The notes: generated by a model not told the origin, from the sequence alone. DNA of 64,000 bases from Paenibacillus monticola (GCF_009664975.1 NZ_WJXB01000002.1:62001-126000), one strand, 5' to 3'. Counted from the stretch's first letter, positions 34,183 to 44,149 are shown. Numbers and translations: made by a program.

Positions 34183-34722
34183 AGATAACATTCTATAATT
34201 CATTTGTTCTAAATAAGCATTTAATTTATTAATTAAATCCGCAATTTCTGGTTTTTCACTTAATCCTATTTTTTTAAAACTCCACTGATCTATATCCTCT
34301 GAGTAAGTAGTCTCCCTTATATAGTAACAATAATAATTAGAAATATAACTAATATAAAGCAGTAAATCCTCTCTTACTCCATTCAAACTTCGCATTAAAT
34401 CAATATCATCATCTAAGATCAACTGATTCTTATGAAGTAATATTACAAACTCGTAACACGGATATTCCTCTACTTTTGACCAGTTTAACACTTCATAATT
34501 TTTTAATATTTCAATAATATCTTGGTATATCTTTTCTAGTGAACCTTCTTCCATAAATTCAATAAACGTTTTATATTTTGCGTCGTTTTGAGAAATCCCT
34601 CTTGGATATAAATCATATACTTCTGTCAATACCTCATTTAAATCAACCACTTCTCCCTCACCCGCTTTCAATTCTGATTGTAGATAATTAGACTGTATAT
34701 GAAGAGCTTTTGTTGTATACAA
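34051..34722 (-). CDS. AT-rich hypothetical protein, start uncertain
   Basis: Up to 223 residues, acidic, Leu/Ile/Tyr-rich, no signal peptide. The only upstream start is a TTG at 34722, just after a stop and without a good ribosome binding site, so the 5' end may be truncated. The C-terminal 30 residues are echoed by the remnant at 31237-31348. Together with the 98-residue gene upstream it looks like the small acidic, AT-rich proteins found as orphan immunity genes, but no family is recognised and this is conjecture. Confidence 0.55.
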   Translation of the reverse strand: MYTTKALHIQSNYLQSELKAGEGEVVDLNEVLTEVYDLYPRGISQNDAKYKTFIEFMEEGSLEKIYQDIIEILKNYEVLNWSKVEEYPCYEFVILLHKNQLILDDDIDLMRSLNGVREDLLLYISYISNYYCYYIRETTYSEDIDQWSFKKIGLSEKPEIADLINKLNAYLEQMNYRMLSNDILSHKVPDVDLELIPYGEVTIFHCLFTDLLDFIIDSKELSS

Positions 34723-34747
34723 ATTCTAAACAGACGCAATGATCCTT

Positions 34748-35044
34748 CTACTTCCCCTCAGTAAAATAATTCTTTAATCCTATCCAAACGTCTTCTGTGA
34801 CAAAATAAGTTTCAATAGCACTCCAACATTCCTCATTGTCAGTTCGTTTGTATTTAATCATTATCGAAATATTATCATCTCGCTTATCATAGTACCAATC
34901 TTGATAAATAACCGCTTCTCCAACCCCCAATTCAATGGAGTTTTCTATTTCAAGGCTTCCTTCACTATCGATTTTAGTTTGAGCAATATAACCTTCAATA
35001 ACATAGATCAAATCTCCAATAAGGCTTTCATTTGATACACTCAT
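34748..35044 (-). CDS. Small AT-rich hypothetical protein
   Basis: 98 residues, acidic, no signal or membrane segment, predicted mixed alpha/beta (SIMIKYKRTDNEECWSAIE). Start ATG preceded by AAAGGAT on the minus strand. Followed 25 bp later by the 223-residue gene on the same strand, probably co-transcribed. No family recognised. Confidence 0.6.
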   Translation of the reverse strand: MSVSNESLIGDLIYVIEGYIAQTKIDSEGSLEIENSIELGVGEAVIYQDWYYDKRDDNISIMIKYKRTDNEECWSAIETYFVTEDVWIGLKNYFTEGK

Positions 35045-35226
35045 AATAGTATCCTTTCTATTAATATTTCCATTTATTATTCTTCTTCACTATCGAAAAG
35101 CCTTCTTCTCCCGATATAGTTTAAATCGTTCTACGGTTATTTTATAATAAGTTGGTATCTGTTTGTCACGAGACTGATCCTGCTTCCTATTATTGCTCAT
35201 CAGTAATCGCTAAAGGAGATAATACA

Positions 35227-35784
35227 ATGTTTAATATACATAATCTAAGGTTTATATCCTTGTCTATCAGTGACTTGAAGCAAGGATTATTAGATTCTTT
35301 CAACCGTTATCAAGAGGTATCCTATGTCTGGAGAACCGTTGAGGGAGAAAGAAAATTAGTTTGGATGCCCTTTATTGACAATTGGGATCAGTCAACGAAG
35401 GATGAGATTATCGCAGAGAATTTTCATTTCTGTCTTAGCAATGGCGGCCGTGTGATTTGTGCGGAATACAACGGGGAAGTCATCGCCTTTGCGTCACTAT
35501 TGCGTGATTTGTTTGGCAGCGAGCAGCAGTATGCGGATTTAATGCAGCTTCATGTTTCACATGAATTTCGCCATCTCGGGCTGGGAAGAAAGTTGTTTGA
35601 TATGTGTGTAGAGCAAGCAGAACAGTGGGGAGCCTCGAAATTGTATATCTCAGCGCATTCATCGAAGGAGACACAGGCTTTTTACCGATCGATGGGTTGT
35701 GTGGATGCTTTAGAGGTAAATGAACATCATGTGGAGCTAGAACCCTTCGATTGTCAGTTGGAGTATGCTCTTTTGAGAAAATAG
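35227..35784 (+). CDS. GNAT-family N-acetyltransferase
   Basis: 185 residues from the ATG at 35227 (AAGGAGA upstream; the longer frame from 35152 lacks a site). The acetyl-CoA-binding motif A is clear: LHVSHEFRHLGLGRKLFDMC, with R/Q-x-x-G-x-G/A variant RHLGLG near residue 117. Motif B is LYISAHSSKETQAFYRSMG. Substrate unknown. Monocistronic with its own terminator. Confidence 0.88.
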   Translation: MFNIHNLRFISLSISDLKQGLLDSFNRYQEVSYVWRTVEGERKLVWMPFIDNWDQSTKDEIIAENFHFCLSNGGRVICAEYNGEVIAFASLLRDLFGSEQQYADLMQLHVSHEFRHLGLGRKLFDMCVEQAEQWGASKLYISAHSSKETQAFYRSMGCVDALEVNEHHVELEPFDCQLEYALLRK

Positions 35785-35835
35785 ATTAAGAATTGAACTC
35801 CAATGGATCTCAGCATTCGCAACTCGCATATATAG

Positions 35836-35870
35836 ACAAATAGCCCGCTGGGATACAGCAGGCTATTTGT
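35836..35870. terminator. Bidirectional terminator after the GNAT gene
   Basis: ACAAATAGCC (35836-35845) pairs with GGCTATTTGT (35861-35870), with extra GCTG/AGC pairing inside. Lies between convergent genes. Confidence 0.75.
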
Positions 35871-35905
35871 ATTTAATTCGTTTTATACTTCCTCTATAAG
35901 AGGCT

Positions 35906-36244
35906 TCATAGCTTAGTAACAACAATCCCACTCACAACCAACACTAAGCCTACAAGTGTTTTCCAGCTTGGAACTTCGGAGAAGAATATAAATGAAATGA
36001 CGAGTAATGACACAATATCCAGAAGTTTAGAGCTGGAGACCACTAATGTATTACTGCCCAAATATTTATATCCATATTTAATTCCAAGGCCCAACAGGAC
36101 ATTAGCAAGAAAAACAATCGGCAATATATACAGCTGGTACTTTAACGTGTCTCCCAATGAGGCTCCCACATATTTAGTCTGAAAGGCGAAAATACCATTA
36201 ATTAGAAAATAACCAAAAAACATAATTATCGAAGCATAAAACAC
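35906..36244 (-). CDS. Four-helix EamA/EmrE-like membrane protein
   Basis: 112 residues from a GTG at 36244 (GGAGA seven bases upstream). Four hydrophobic helices, the last (LVGLVLVVSGIVVTKL) typical of small DMT-superfamily half-transporters that work as dimers. It follows the pdp gene by 31 bp on the same strand and may be the last gene of the deo operon; alternatively it is independent. Substrate unknown. Confidence 0.7.
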   Translation of the reverse strand: MFYASIIMFFGYFLINGIFAFQTKYVGASLGDTLKYQLYILPIVFLANVLLGLGIKYGYKYLGSNTLVVSSSKLLDIVSLLVISFIFFSEVPSWKTLVGLVLVVSGIVVTKL

Positions 36245-36275
36245 TTACGTATCTCCATTCTCTACATTTTGTTTG

Positions 36276-37577
36276 TTATTCCGTGACGATACCATAGATC
36301 AGAACTGGTGGTTCTGAATGGTCGCCAATCCGAATATTCTCATATATTTTCGCTATAACGTCATTCACATTTTCTCGGTTAGCATGAATCGTTACTAGAG
36401 ATTCTCCGACTTTTACGGAATCGCCCACTTTTTTGTTCAGCATAAGACCCACGGCTAGATCAATTGTCGATTCCTTCGTCGCCCGTCCAGCGCCCAACAA
36501 CATCGCAGCGGTGCCAATTTCATCAGCTACAATTTCAGCTACAACGCCGTCTTGCTTGGCAGGTACTTCAATTAGGTATGACGCTTGTGGCAATTTCTCC
36601 GGATGATCCACTACTGATGGATCGCCACCTTGGTTCGCAATAAATTCTTTGAATTTAGTCAGAGCCTTGCCATTTGTCATAACTTCCTTTAACATAGCTT
36701 CGGCTTCTTCCAGTGAACTTGCTTTATTCGCTAAGAATACCATTTGACTGCCCAGTGCCAGGCACAGCTGCTCCAAATCTTTGGGACCTTTTCCTTGTAA
36801 GGTATCAATGGCCTCTTTCACTTCAAGCGAATTCCCAATAGCAAAACCAAGTGGCTGGCTCATGTCAGATATGACGGCCATGGTCTTGCGACCCACGTTA
36901 TTTCCTATGCTTACCATAGCATGTGCCAATTCCTTGGCATCTTCCACGGTCTTCATAAATGCGCCAGCGCCTGTCTTCACATCGAGGACAATCGCATCAG
37001 CACCAGCAGCAATTTTCTTGCTCATAATAGAGCTAGCAATCAGTGGTATCGAATTGACGGTTGCAGTAACGTCACGCAGTGCATACAACTTCTTATCTGC
37101 AGGTGTAAGGTTGCCAGACTGGCCGATGACTGCAATTTTATCCTTATTCACCAAATTCACGAATTCTTCTTTACTAATCTCCACGTGGAACCCGGCAATA
37201 GCCTCTAATTTATCAATCGTTCCCCCAGTGTGACCCAGTCCCCGACCGGACATCTTCGCCACTGGAATATCCAGTGCAGCTACAAGTGGTGCTAAGACAA
37301 GGGTTGTAGTGTCGCCTACCCCGCCTGTTGAGTGTTTGTCCACTTTCACACCTTCAATGTCCGACAGATCAATCGTATCCCCAGAATTCACTATTGCCAT
37401 CGTCAGGTCAGCCCGTTCACGCTCATTCATATCCTGGAAATAGATCGCCATCGCCAATGCACTCATCTGATAATCCGGAATCTCATCTTTCGTATATCCT
37501 TCTATAATGAAGTTAATTTCCTCTGTCAGCAATTCTTGTCCATCCCGTTTTTTCGCAATAAGATCTACCATTCTCAT
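36276..37577 (-). CDS. pdp: Pyrimidine-nucleoside phosphorylase
   Basis: 433 residues. Phosphorolyses thymidine, deoxyuridine and uridine to base plus (deoxy)ribose 1-phosphate. N-terminal helical domain, then the signature [20 protein letters not shown] (near 108-127, the phosphate and base site), [21 protein letters not shown] and the C-terminal barrel-sandwich domain. Good GAGGAG site. Distal gene of the deo operon; separated from deoD by a 171-bp structured spacer. Confidence 0.96.
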   Translation of the reverse strand: MRMVDLIAKKRDGQELLTEEINFIIEGYTKDEIPDYQMSALAMAIYFQDMNERERADLTMAIVNSGDTIDLSDIEGVKVDKHSTGGVGDTTTLVLAPLVAALDIPVAKMSGRGLGHTGGTIDKLEAIAGFHVEISKEEFVNLVNKDKIAVIGQSGNLTPADKKLYALRDVTATVNSIPLIASSIMSKKIAAGADAIVLDVKTGAGAFMKTVEDAKELAHAMVSIGNNVGRKTMAVISDMSQPLGFAIGNSLEVKEAIDTLQGKGPKDLEQLCLALGSQMVFLANKASSLEEAEAMLKEVMTNGKALTKFKEFIANQGGDPSVVDHPEKLPQASYLIEVPAKQDGVVAEIVADEIGTAAMLLGAGRATKESTIDLAVGLMLNKKVGDSVKVGESLVTIHANRENVNDVIAKIYENIRIGDHSEPPVLIYGIVTE

Positions 37578-37622
37578 CCTTAACTTCTCCTCGTTGTTCT
37601 CTATTTTTTATGGCTCAAAGCC

Positions 37623-37720
37623 AAAATCAGCGGTTGACCTGTTGTGAGTAGTGCCGCTACGATTCGGAGGGTTCTTACTTCCCTCCGCTCCATCCGCACG
37701 TTTACTCAACCTCTGATTTT
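37623..37720 (-). repeat. Structured intergenic element between deoD and pdp
   Basis: A nearly 100-base imperfect palindrome. The outer stem AAAATCAG-c-GGTTGA (37623-37637) pairs with TCAACC-t-CTGATTTT (37706-37720) with one mismatch, and the interior contains GGAGGG/CCCTCC (37666-37671 with 37681-37686) and GTGCCG/CCGCAC. It has the look of a small mobile palindrome or an mRNA processing/stability element within the operon. Confidence 0.55.
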
Positions 37721-37748
37721 TAGATAAAGCCTTTTTCATTATATGAAA

Positions 37749-38456
37749 TTATAGGGAAGCCACTGTATCAAGTGCTACTTCCATCATGTCGTTGAATGTG
37801 CTTTGCCGTTCTTCCGCTGTCGTCTCTTCCCCAGTCAATAAGTGATCACTTACGGTTAAAATAGTCAGGGCATTAACAGCATACTTTGCTGCCAATGTGT
37901 ATAAGGCGGTTGTTTCCATTTCGACGCCCAGGACACCGTGATCCATTAGCTTTTGAACAATGGATTTGTCATCTCGATAGAAAGTATCTGAACAGAAAAT
38001 ATTCCCTACATGCATCTTTAAGCCTTTAGCCAGACCACGTTCATATGCGGCCTTTAGTAGTGTGAAGCTGGCAATCGGTGCATAATCATAACCACCAAAA
38101 ACATGGCGGTTTACGCTGGAATCGGTGCATGCCGCTTGGGCCAGAATAACTTCACGAACATGGACACCCTCCTGCATTGCGCCACAAGTACCCACACGCA
38201 CTAAGTTCTCCACACCATATTCCCGGATTAATTCATTGACGTAAATACTGATGGAAGGAACTCCCATACCCGTGCCTTGCACAGATATTCGCTGGCCTTG
38301 ATAGGTACCGGTAAACCCTAACATCCCTCGAACCTGATTGTAGCAAATCACATCTTCCAGATAAGTCTCCGCAATAAATTTAGCTCGCAATGGATCTCCA
38401 GGTAATAATACCGTTTTAGCAATTTCTCCTTCTTTAGCTCCAATATGAACGCTCAT
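37749..38456 (-). CDS. deoD: Purine-nucleoside phosphorylase (hexameric DeoD type)
   Basis: 235 residues. Converts purine (deoxy)nucleosides and phosphate to base and (deoxy)ribose 1-phosphate. DeoD hallmarks: [29 protein letters not shown], here cut at GDPLRAK (phosphate site), [22 protein letters not shown] and [18 protein letters not shown] with the catalytic Asp in SDH. GGGAGAG ribosome binding site. Within the deo operon between nupC and pdp. Confidence 0.96.
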   Translation of the reverse strand: MSVHIGAKEGEIAKTVLLPGDPLRAKFIAETYLEDVICYNQVRGMLGFTGTYQGQRISVQGTGMGVPSISIYVNELIREYGVENLVRVGTCGAMQEGVHVREVILAQAACTDSSVNRHVFGGYDYAPIASFTLLKAAYERGLAKGLKMHVGNIFCSDTFYRDDKSIVQKLMDHGVLGVEMETTALYTLAAKYAVNALTILTVSDHLLTGEETTAEERQSTFNDMMEVALDTVASL

Positions 38457-38501
38457 ATAAACTCTCCCTTTACAATCGTTATTTTAGATTAAGTTTAAAA
38501 A

Positions 38502-39683
38502 CTATTTAATGAATAGTCCAGCCACGATTGCCGATAGAACACTTACTAATGTTGCCCCATAAAGTAATTTTAGACCAAAGCGAGCGACTACATTCCCTTG
38601 CTTCTCATTCAGACCTTTTACCGCACCAGCGATAATCCCGATGGACGAGAAATTCGCAAACGAGACTAAGAAGATGGACACAATACCCAGAGTACGGTTG
38701 GATAGGTTGGAATGCTTACTAAGCTCAAGCATAGCCACGAATTCATTCGAGACCATTTTAGTCGCCATAATACTTCCTGCTTCAACTGCTTCTTTCCAAG
38801 GAACACCCATAATAAAAGCGAAAGGTGCAAATAGGTAACCAAGTAATTGTTGAAAAGATACGCCGAAGATCCCGCTAAACAGCCCGTTTATCATCGCTAT
38901 TAAGGCTACGAAACCAATCAACATGGCTGCCACCACAATGGCTACTTTGAAGCCATCCATGATATATTCCCCGAGCATCTCAAAAAAGGATTGCTTCTCT
39001 TCTTCCTGTACCTCTAGAATATCCTCATCTTTATCAACGATATAAGGGTTTAGAATAGAAGTAATGATAAACCCGCCGAACAAGTTAAGTACAAGCGCGG
39101 TTACGACATACTTGGGCTCTAGAATTTGCATGTATGATCCCACAATTGACATGGATACGGTAGACATGGCCGAAGCACATAATGTATACAGACGATGTTT
39201 CGGGAGCAATCCCATTTGTTTTTTGACGGAAATGAAGACCTCAGATTGGCCCAGCACTGCTGAAGCAACCGCATTATACGACTCCAATTGGCCCATTCCA
39301 TTCACCTTGCTTAGCACTAGACCAATATATTTAATAATAAACGGTAACACTTTGATATACTGTAAAATTCCAATCAGAGCTGAAATAAATACGATCGGCA
39401 GTAGCACCGATATAAAGAATGAGAATTGCCCTTCGTTGAGGACCCCACCAAATACAAAATCAACGCCAGTAGCCGCGTAACCCAATAAATCCTCAAACGT
39501 GCTAGAAACACCTTGTATTAAGTAAGCTCCCACAAATGTATTTAATAATACAGCGGCTAAAATAACCTGCAAGATAATCATGATGATCAAGGGTCGATAG
39601 CGAATCTTCCTTTTATTGTTGCTGGCAAGGTAAGAAAGTCCAAAAACAATAAGCAGGCCTAGTACTGTAATTAAATATTTCAT
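38502..39683 (-). CDS. nupC: Concentrative nucleoside transporter
   Basis: 393 residues from the ATG at 39683 (TAGGAGA upstream; the open frame begins seven codons earlier). About ten membrane helices with the CNT signatures [13 protein letters not shown] (near 155), [12 protein letters not shown] and [13 protein letters not shown] plus the C-terminal [12 protein letters not shown]. Imports nucleosides with protons or sodium. Its place in the deo operon implies deoxyribonucleoside or pyrimidine nucleoside uptake as for Bacillus NupC. Confidence 0.93.
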   Translation of the reverse strand: MKYLITVLGLLIVFGLSYLASNNKRKIRYRPLIIMIILQVILAAVLLNTFVGAYLIQGVSSTFEDLLGYAATGVDFVFGGVLNEGQFSFFISVLLPIVFISALIGILQYIKVLPFIIKYIGLVLSKVNGMGQLESYNAVASAVLGQSEVFISVKKQMGLLPKHRLYTLCASAMSTVSMSIVGSYMQILEPKYVVTALVLNLFGGFIITSILNPYIVDKDEDILEVQEEEKQSFFEMLGEYIMDGFKVAIVVAAMLIGFVALIAMINGLFSGIFGVSFQQLLGYLFAPFAFIMGVPWKEAVEAGSIMATKMVSNEFVAMLELSKHSNLSNRTLGIVSIFLVSFANFSSIGIIAGAVKGLNEKQGNVVARFGLKLLYGATLVSVLSAIVAGLFIK

Positions 39684-39768
39684 TGTATTTCTCCTAATAA
39701 TCAATTGGATTCTAATGTAATGAATAATATAGAACGCTTACATAATGTTGGGATAATAACTCATGTAG

Positions 39769-40161
39769 TCAGGTCAGATCCGTAGAACGAAAGGCTCCTG
39801 GCAACAGCTGTTCCATTGTCCATTCCTCTGTGTTTCCATGAAGATTAGTTAAATATATCTTTGTATTCTCATCGCAGAATTCTGCTAATACTTGACGACA
39901 GGCACCACATGGAGAAACAGGTCCTTCCGTATCTGCTACCACGGCAATGGCTTCAATCACATGTTCCCCTTCGGAAACCGCTTTGAAAATAGCAGTCCGC
40001 TCTGCACAATTCGATAATCCATAGGAAGCGTTCTCAATATTACAACCTTTGTAAATGGTCTTACTACCGGTCAATACCGCTGCGCCAACAGCAAAATGGG
40101 AATAAGGGATATGAGCATGCTTACGGGCATCTATGGCTTCTTTAATCAATTGTTCTTTCAT
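39769..40161 (-). CDS. cdd: Cytidine deaminase
   Basis: 130 residues. Deaminates cytidine and deoxycytidine to uridine and deoxyuridine, which pdp can then cleave. Zinc site: NCAERTAIFKA (Cys and catalytic Glu near 53-55) and SPCGACRQVLAEF (two Cys near 86-89), with the substrate motif YSHFAVGAAV. Normal tetrameric-type length. GGGGG site. Confidence 0.96.
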   Translation of the reverse strand: MKEQLIKEAIDARKHAHIPYSHFAVGAAVLTGSKTIYKGCNIENASYGLSNCAERTAIFKAVSEGEHVIEAIAVVADTEGPVSPCGACRQVLAEFCDENTKIYLTNLHGNTEEWTMEQLLPGAFRSTDLT

Positions 40162-40217
40162 CGTTATCCCCCTGTAGTGCTACTCCATGTTGGAGCAGCA
40201 CCGATATTCAAGCCTAA

Positions 40218-40892
40218 TTAGTACGACGACGTGGATGACTGGCCTTCCATGATTTTCACGCCTGAACTGGCCCCAATTCTGGACGCACCTGCGGCAATCA
40301 TTCGTTCCATATCTTCAAGATTACGAATACCTCCCGAAGCTTTGACGCCAATCTTGTCACCAACCACTTGACGCATCAGAGCCACATCCTCAGCAGTTGC
40401 ACCTCCCGTCGAGAATCCCGTCGATGTCTTAACAAATTCCGCCCCAGCTTTAACGGATAATTGGCAAGCCAATTTCTTCTCTTCTAGTGTCAATAGACAA
40501 GCTTCAATAATTACTTTTACAAGTGCTTTACCCGTTGCGGCATCAACCACACCTTTAATATCTTGTACAACACAATCGTAATCTCCGTCTTTCAAAGCAG
40601 CGATGTTAATGACCACATCTACCTCTGTTGCTCCGCCTTCAATGGCATTCTTTGCTTCAAAAGCTTTGGTTGCGCTAGTGTTGGCTCCAAGTGGAAACCC
40701 GATCACTGTGCACACCTTTACTTTGCTATTCATCAACTGCTCTGCTGCGTAGGATACCCATGTTGGATTCACACATACGGATGCAAATTCATATTTTTTT
40801 GCTTCTTCGGTTAATATTGTGATCTCAGCTTTAGTTGCGTCTGCGCGTAAAAGCGTGTGATCAATTAGAGAGGATAAATTCAATTTCGTCAC
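40218..40892 (-). CDS. deoC: Deoxyribose-phosphate aldolase
   Basis: 224 residues from a GTG start (AAAGGTGA close upstream). Splits 2-deoxyribose 5-phosphate to acetaldehyde and glyceraldehyde 3-phosphate. TIM barrel with [16 protein letters not shown] at the N terminus, the acid Asp in [15 protein letters not shown], the Schiff-base Lys in [14 protein letters not shown] (near residue 155) and the second Lys in [10 protein letters not shown]. First structural gene of the deo operon, with the operator region upstream. No deoB/phosphopentomutase gene is visible in this window. Confidence 0.96.
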   Translation of the reverse strand: MTKLNLSSLIDHTLLRADATKAEITILTEEAKKYEFASVCVNPTWVSYAAEQLMNSKVKVCTVIGFPLGANTSATKAFEAKNAIEGGATEVDVVINIAALKDGDYDCVVQDIKGVVDAATGKALVKVIIEACLLTLEEKKLACQLSVKAGAEFVKTSTGFSTGGATAEDVALMRQVVGDKIGVKASGGIRNLEDMERMIAAGASRIGASSGVKIMEGQSSTSSY

Positions 40893-40925
40893 GTCACCTT
40901 TCTCTTATACAAATCTCTTTGGTGC

Positions 40926-40983
40926 ATGTTCACAATAACATGCGATTGAACATTTGTAAAATCATTAATGAAATTATGTTCAT
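40926..40983 (-). promoter_or_regulatory. DeoR-type operator half-sites upstream of deoC
   Basis: Three copies of a TGTTCA/TGAACA element: 40927-40932, 40946-40953 (TTGAACAT) and 40976-40983 (ATGTTCAT), within the 190-bp deoR-deoC gap. Bacillus DeoR sites use ATTGAA/TTCAAT-like palindromes plus a distant half-site. The repeated motif and location suggest the regulator binds here; the precise site is not certain. Confidence 0.5.
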
Positions 40984-41001
40984 GGCACTCCCATGTATTC
41001 A

Positions 41002-41041
41002 CAAAAAAAACCTTCAAAACCATTATAAATGGCGTTGAAGG
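41002..41041 (-). terminator. deoR terminator
   Basis: CCTTCAA (41011-41017) pairs with TTGAAGG (41035-41041), with CCAT/ATGG inside, followed in minus-strand direction by eight T. It separates deoR from the deoC operon, which therefore has its own promoter. Confidence 0.85.
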
Positions 41042-41081
41042 CTCTTATTTCGTCTTAGGTTAGGTGGAATCACAACTCTGC

Positions 41082-42017
41082 TTATCTTAATAAAGCTTGT
41101 GCCGTAAACAGATCTGTAATTAATATATTCGCATACTTTCCTGCGAGCGCAGCATGAATCGCTTCGATTTTACGCTGACCCCCCGCGACAAGAATGGATT
41201 TTTCTTTTTTACTCAACTCAGAAAGATCAATACCTACGGTACGATTATTGATTTCTTCACTACAGACTTTCCCTTGTGCGTCGAAAAACCGTGAGCAAAT
41301 ATCCCCTGCGCCGGTACGTCCAAGCAACTCCTGTTCTTCTTTATTAAAATAGCCCAGACGGAACAGCAATGCGTCTTCTTTTACAGTCCCCACTGTAAAC
41401 ACAGCGATATTGGCTTGTTTGCCCAATTCAATAATTCGCCCAATATGCCGGTCTTCCTCGACCATTTTTTTCACCTCGACACTATCAAAAATAACAGGTA
41501 AAGGTAAATAGCGGGCCATGGTTTGAAAGGCAACTGCAAATAAATTCACAATTTCAGCCGCATACGTATTCACTTGAGAATGGCTGACGCCTCCTTTTAA
41601 TTGGACCACCTCCACACCTTTCACTGATTTAGATTGTAAATTGATCGCAACCGCATGCATGGTTGTGCCCCACGTAACACCGATGATATCGCCATCCTGC
41701 ACAGTCTCATGAATAAATTCAGCCGCTTTTTTGCTGATATGCTTCTTAATTTCTTCATATTCGTTGAGTGGTGAATAACATAACTGCACCGTGTCTAATT
41801 GGTATTGCTTCTTCAGTTCACTGGCTAGAATATCCAAGTCCTCACTAGGGTCAATAATCTCAATTCTCACATAACCTTCATCTTTCGCATGCTGTAATAA
41901 TCTGGAGACCGTAGGTCGAGATAAGCCCAATCGGTCAGCAATCTGCTGCTGACTATAATCAGATTGATAATAGAGCCGTGCCGCTTCGATGCTTAAGCGC
42001 TGTTTTTCAATATCCAT
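41082..42017 (-). CDS. deoR: SorC/DeoR-type regulator of the deo operon
   Basis: 311 residues. N-terminal helix-turn-helix (YSQQQIADRLGLSRPTVSRLL, about 20-40) and a C-terminal sugar-binding SorC domain with VTWGTTMHAVAINL, GGVSHSQVNTYAAEIV, GAGDICSRFFD and AGGQRKIEAIHAAL. Matches Bacillus DeoR, whose inducer is deoxyribose 5-phosphate, in length, family and neighbourhood. Transcribed alone before the structural operon. Confidence 0.92.
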   Translation of the reverse strand: MDIEKQRLSIEAARLYYQSDYSQQQIADRLGLSRPTVSRLLQHAKDEGYVRIEIIDPSEDLDILASELKKQYQLDTVQLCYSPLNEYEEIKKHISKKAAEFIHETVQDGDIIGVTWGTTMHAVAINLQSKSVKGVEVVQLKGGVSHSQVNTYAAEIVNLFAVAFQTMARYLPLPVIFDSVEVKKMVEEDRHIGRIIELGKQANIAVFTVGTVKEDALLFRLGYFNKEEQELLGRTGAGDICSRFFDAQGKVCSEEINNRTVGIDLSELSKKEKSILVAGGQRKIEAIHAALAGKYANILITDLFTAQALLR

Positions 42018-42054
42018 TAGTAACCCACTCGCTCATTTTTATTTGGGCTAATCC

Positions 42055-43287
42055 CTACAACACCCAATTGCCTTTGCGGAAGACGGGTTCAATCGTTCCA
42101 TCTGCCAGTTCACCATCAATATCAAGTTCAGCAGAGCCAATCATGAAATCAACATGTGTCAAGCTAACGTTCGCACCTCGTTCCAGTAGTTCTTCGCTGG
42201 TTAGACTCGTTCCACCTTCGATGTTGACCGGATAGGCGCTGCCGAGCGCGAAATGGCAGGAGGCATTCTCATCAATCCCGGTATTATAGAATACGCGATT
42301 TAGACGCGAGATCGGCGAATCATGCTGCACCAATGCCATCTCACCAAGGTAAGAAGCTCCCTCATCCGTTTCCAGTAGTGACGTTAAATGCTCACGGCCG
42401 GATTCAGCGTCATAGGAGACTACCTTCCCATCCTTAAAAGTAAGCGAAATACCGTCCACCAATCGTCCGTTCAAATTAAGGGGAAGCGTGCTGCTGACTG
42501 TACCGTTAACCCCAGTGCGGTGTGGCATAGTATAGATCTCTTCGGTAGGCATATTTGCTACAAAATAGACTCCACTCGCATTCTCGCCCCCGCCTCCACG
42601 CCATAAATGGCCTTCTGGCATCTCCACATGCAGATCCGTTCCTGGCGCACGGTAATGCAGGCTCTTATAACGTTTAGCGTTCATGCGGTCCTGACTTTCT
42701 TTCAGATGGCCGATATGCTCACGCCAGGCTGCTACTGGATCTTCACTGCCTACGCGGTTCATCTGGAATACAGCTTCCCACATTGCATCTACCCGCTCAC
42801 CTTCCGGGAGATCACTAAATACCTTGTTAGCCCAAGCACGTGTTGGAGCCTTGATGAGCGACCAGCTGATCTTATTATTCCGTGTATAACCTTGGTAATC
42901 CTTGCGTGCTACGGCAGCAGCTTTAACTGCTGTTGATACTTTGGAGGAATCAATCCCTTGAAACAACTCAGGGTCTGGTACTTTAATATGTAAAACAGCT
43001 CCATGCTCTTCGGCGAACTGCACCAGCATATCTGCCTGCCACTGTGGATAATAACCAAAAGAGTCCTCTGGCGCTTTCTCGTAACGAATGCGAGTAACGA
43101 CCTCGTCCTCCCACTCCACTATTACATATTTGGCGCCTGCTTCATAAGCCTTGCCGACAATCAGGCGGGTAAGCTCTACCGTTTCCAAGGGTGCATAGAT
43201 CATCAGCACTTGGCCAGGCTGGATATTAACTCCAACTTTCACAACCAAATTTGCATATTTCTCCAGCATAACATCAAACTCTTTCAT
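42055..43287 (-). CDS. M29-family aminopeptidase (AmpS/PepS type)
   Basis: 410 residues, cytosolic. Family regions: GQVLMIYAPLETVELTRLI, GENASGVYFVANMPTEE with glutamate ligands, YDAESGREHL, ALVQHDSPISRLNRVFYNTG, ENASCHFALGSAYP and THVDFMIGS, which supply the two-metal site. Cleaves N-terminal residues of peptides. Ribosome binding site GGAGGAAG. Lies upstream of deoR in the same direction; no functional link evident. Confidence 0.93.
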   Translation of the reverse strand: MKEFDVMLEKYANLVVKVGVNIQPGQVLMIYAPLETVELTRLIVGKAYEAGAKYVIVEWEDEVVTRIRYEKAPEDSFGYYPQWQADMLVQFAEEHGAVLHIKVPDPELFQGIDSSKVSTAVKAAAVARKDYQGYTRNNKISWSLIKAPTRAWANKVFSDLPEGERVDAMWEAVFQMNRVGSEDPVAAWREHIGHLKESQDRMNAKRYKSLHYRAPGTDLHVEMPEGHLWRGGGGENASGVYFVANMPTEEIYTMPHRTGVNGTVSSTLPLNLNGRLVDGISLTFKDGKVVSYDAESGREHLTSLLETDEGASYLGEMALVQHDSPISRLNRVFYNTGIDENASCHFALGSAYPVNIEGGTSLTSEELLERGANVSLTHVDFMIGSAELDIDGELADGTIEPVFRKGNWVL

Positions 43288-43392
43288 AACTTTTCTTCCT
43301 CCATCTCATTCGTTTTCGATTCTCGTTGAGCTACTCCTACTATTTTAGCGCAAAATACGAGCAGTTGCGATTCCAAGCACATAATTCTCCTA

Positions 43393-43974
43393 CTATTTTC
43401 CCTCCAGCAACTTCCCTGTATAAACACCTGCATCGTCTGAATCAACCTCTATTGTAGCAGTCCCGACCACTTGATTATTTTTATAAGCGATCAGCGTGAT
43501 TTGACAATCCTCAGACCTATACTCCAGAGGTGACCAATAAATTGTATCTCCAGTTTCTATAGCCAGCTTTTGCCCTTTGTTATATACATGATAGTCAGGC
43601 GGATTCCACATAAGCAAACTCCCCTCTGTGACACTCACCTGAATCTCATTCGATCCTACAGCTGTAATTAACATGGGGAACCCTGGTGCACGGCTATTGG
43701 TCATCCGATAATCTCCCATTAGGAACTGCACATTCGGCTTCACCACAATAGGATTACCGTCCGCGGCATAAACTGTCACTGCAAATAAATCGACGAAGGC
43801 CTGTAACTGTCCTTGCTTAGAAGGATCTGCTGTATTTTGCAATGAAAAAAGAATGCCAAACAAAGCAAAAATTATCACGAAGCCTGCTACGACAGCTTTC
43901 CTTTTAAACTTATAACGGCCTTTATATATACTTATTCTGCTTGATTTCTGCGTCGTGTTTACGTATTTATTCAT
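43393..43974 (-). CDS. Membrane-anchored protein of unknown function
   Basis: 193 residues: a basic N terminus, one transmembrane helix (about 28-46), and an extracellular beta-rich domain of about 145 residues (PNVQFLMGDYRMTN, NEIQVSVTEGSLLMWNPPDYHVY). GGGAGGG ribosome binding site. No family recognised; no cysteines or obvious active-site pattern. Confidence 0.7.
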   Translation of the reverse strand: MNKYVNTTQKSSRISIYKGRYKFKRKAVVAGFVIIFALFGILFSLQNTADPSKQGQLQAFVDLFAVTVYAADGNPIVVKPNVQFLMGDYRMTNSRAPGFPMLITAVGSNEIQVSVTEGSLLMWNPPDYHVYNKGQKLAIETGDTIYWSPLEYRSEDCQITLIAYKNNQVVGTATIEVDSDDAGVYTGKLLEGK

Positions 43975-44040
43975 CCTGTATCCCTCCCAACACTTAACAA
44001 ATCCATGCTACGCGCTTTTTCTTTTTTCCATTATACAACA

Positions 44041-44076
44041 AACCCAGTACTAGGTTCTGGGCCGGGTACTGGGGTT
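44041..44076 (-). terminator. Terminator at the left edge of the glycan cluster
   Basis: AACCCAGTAC (44041-44050) pairs with GTACTGGGGTT (44066-44076) with one bulged G. Downstream of the pseI remnant in minus-strand direction. Confidence 0.55.
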
Positions 44077-44149
44077 TTCCACAGAAACTGTATGCGTATT
44101 GCAGGGCTCTCGAAATCTGGGTTAATGTTTAAATATTATTCAAACATTA

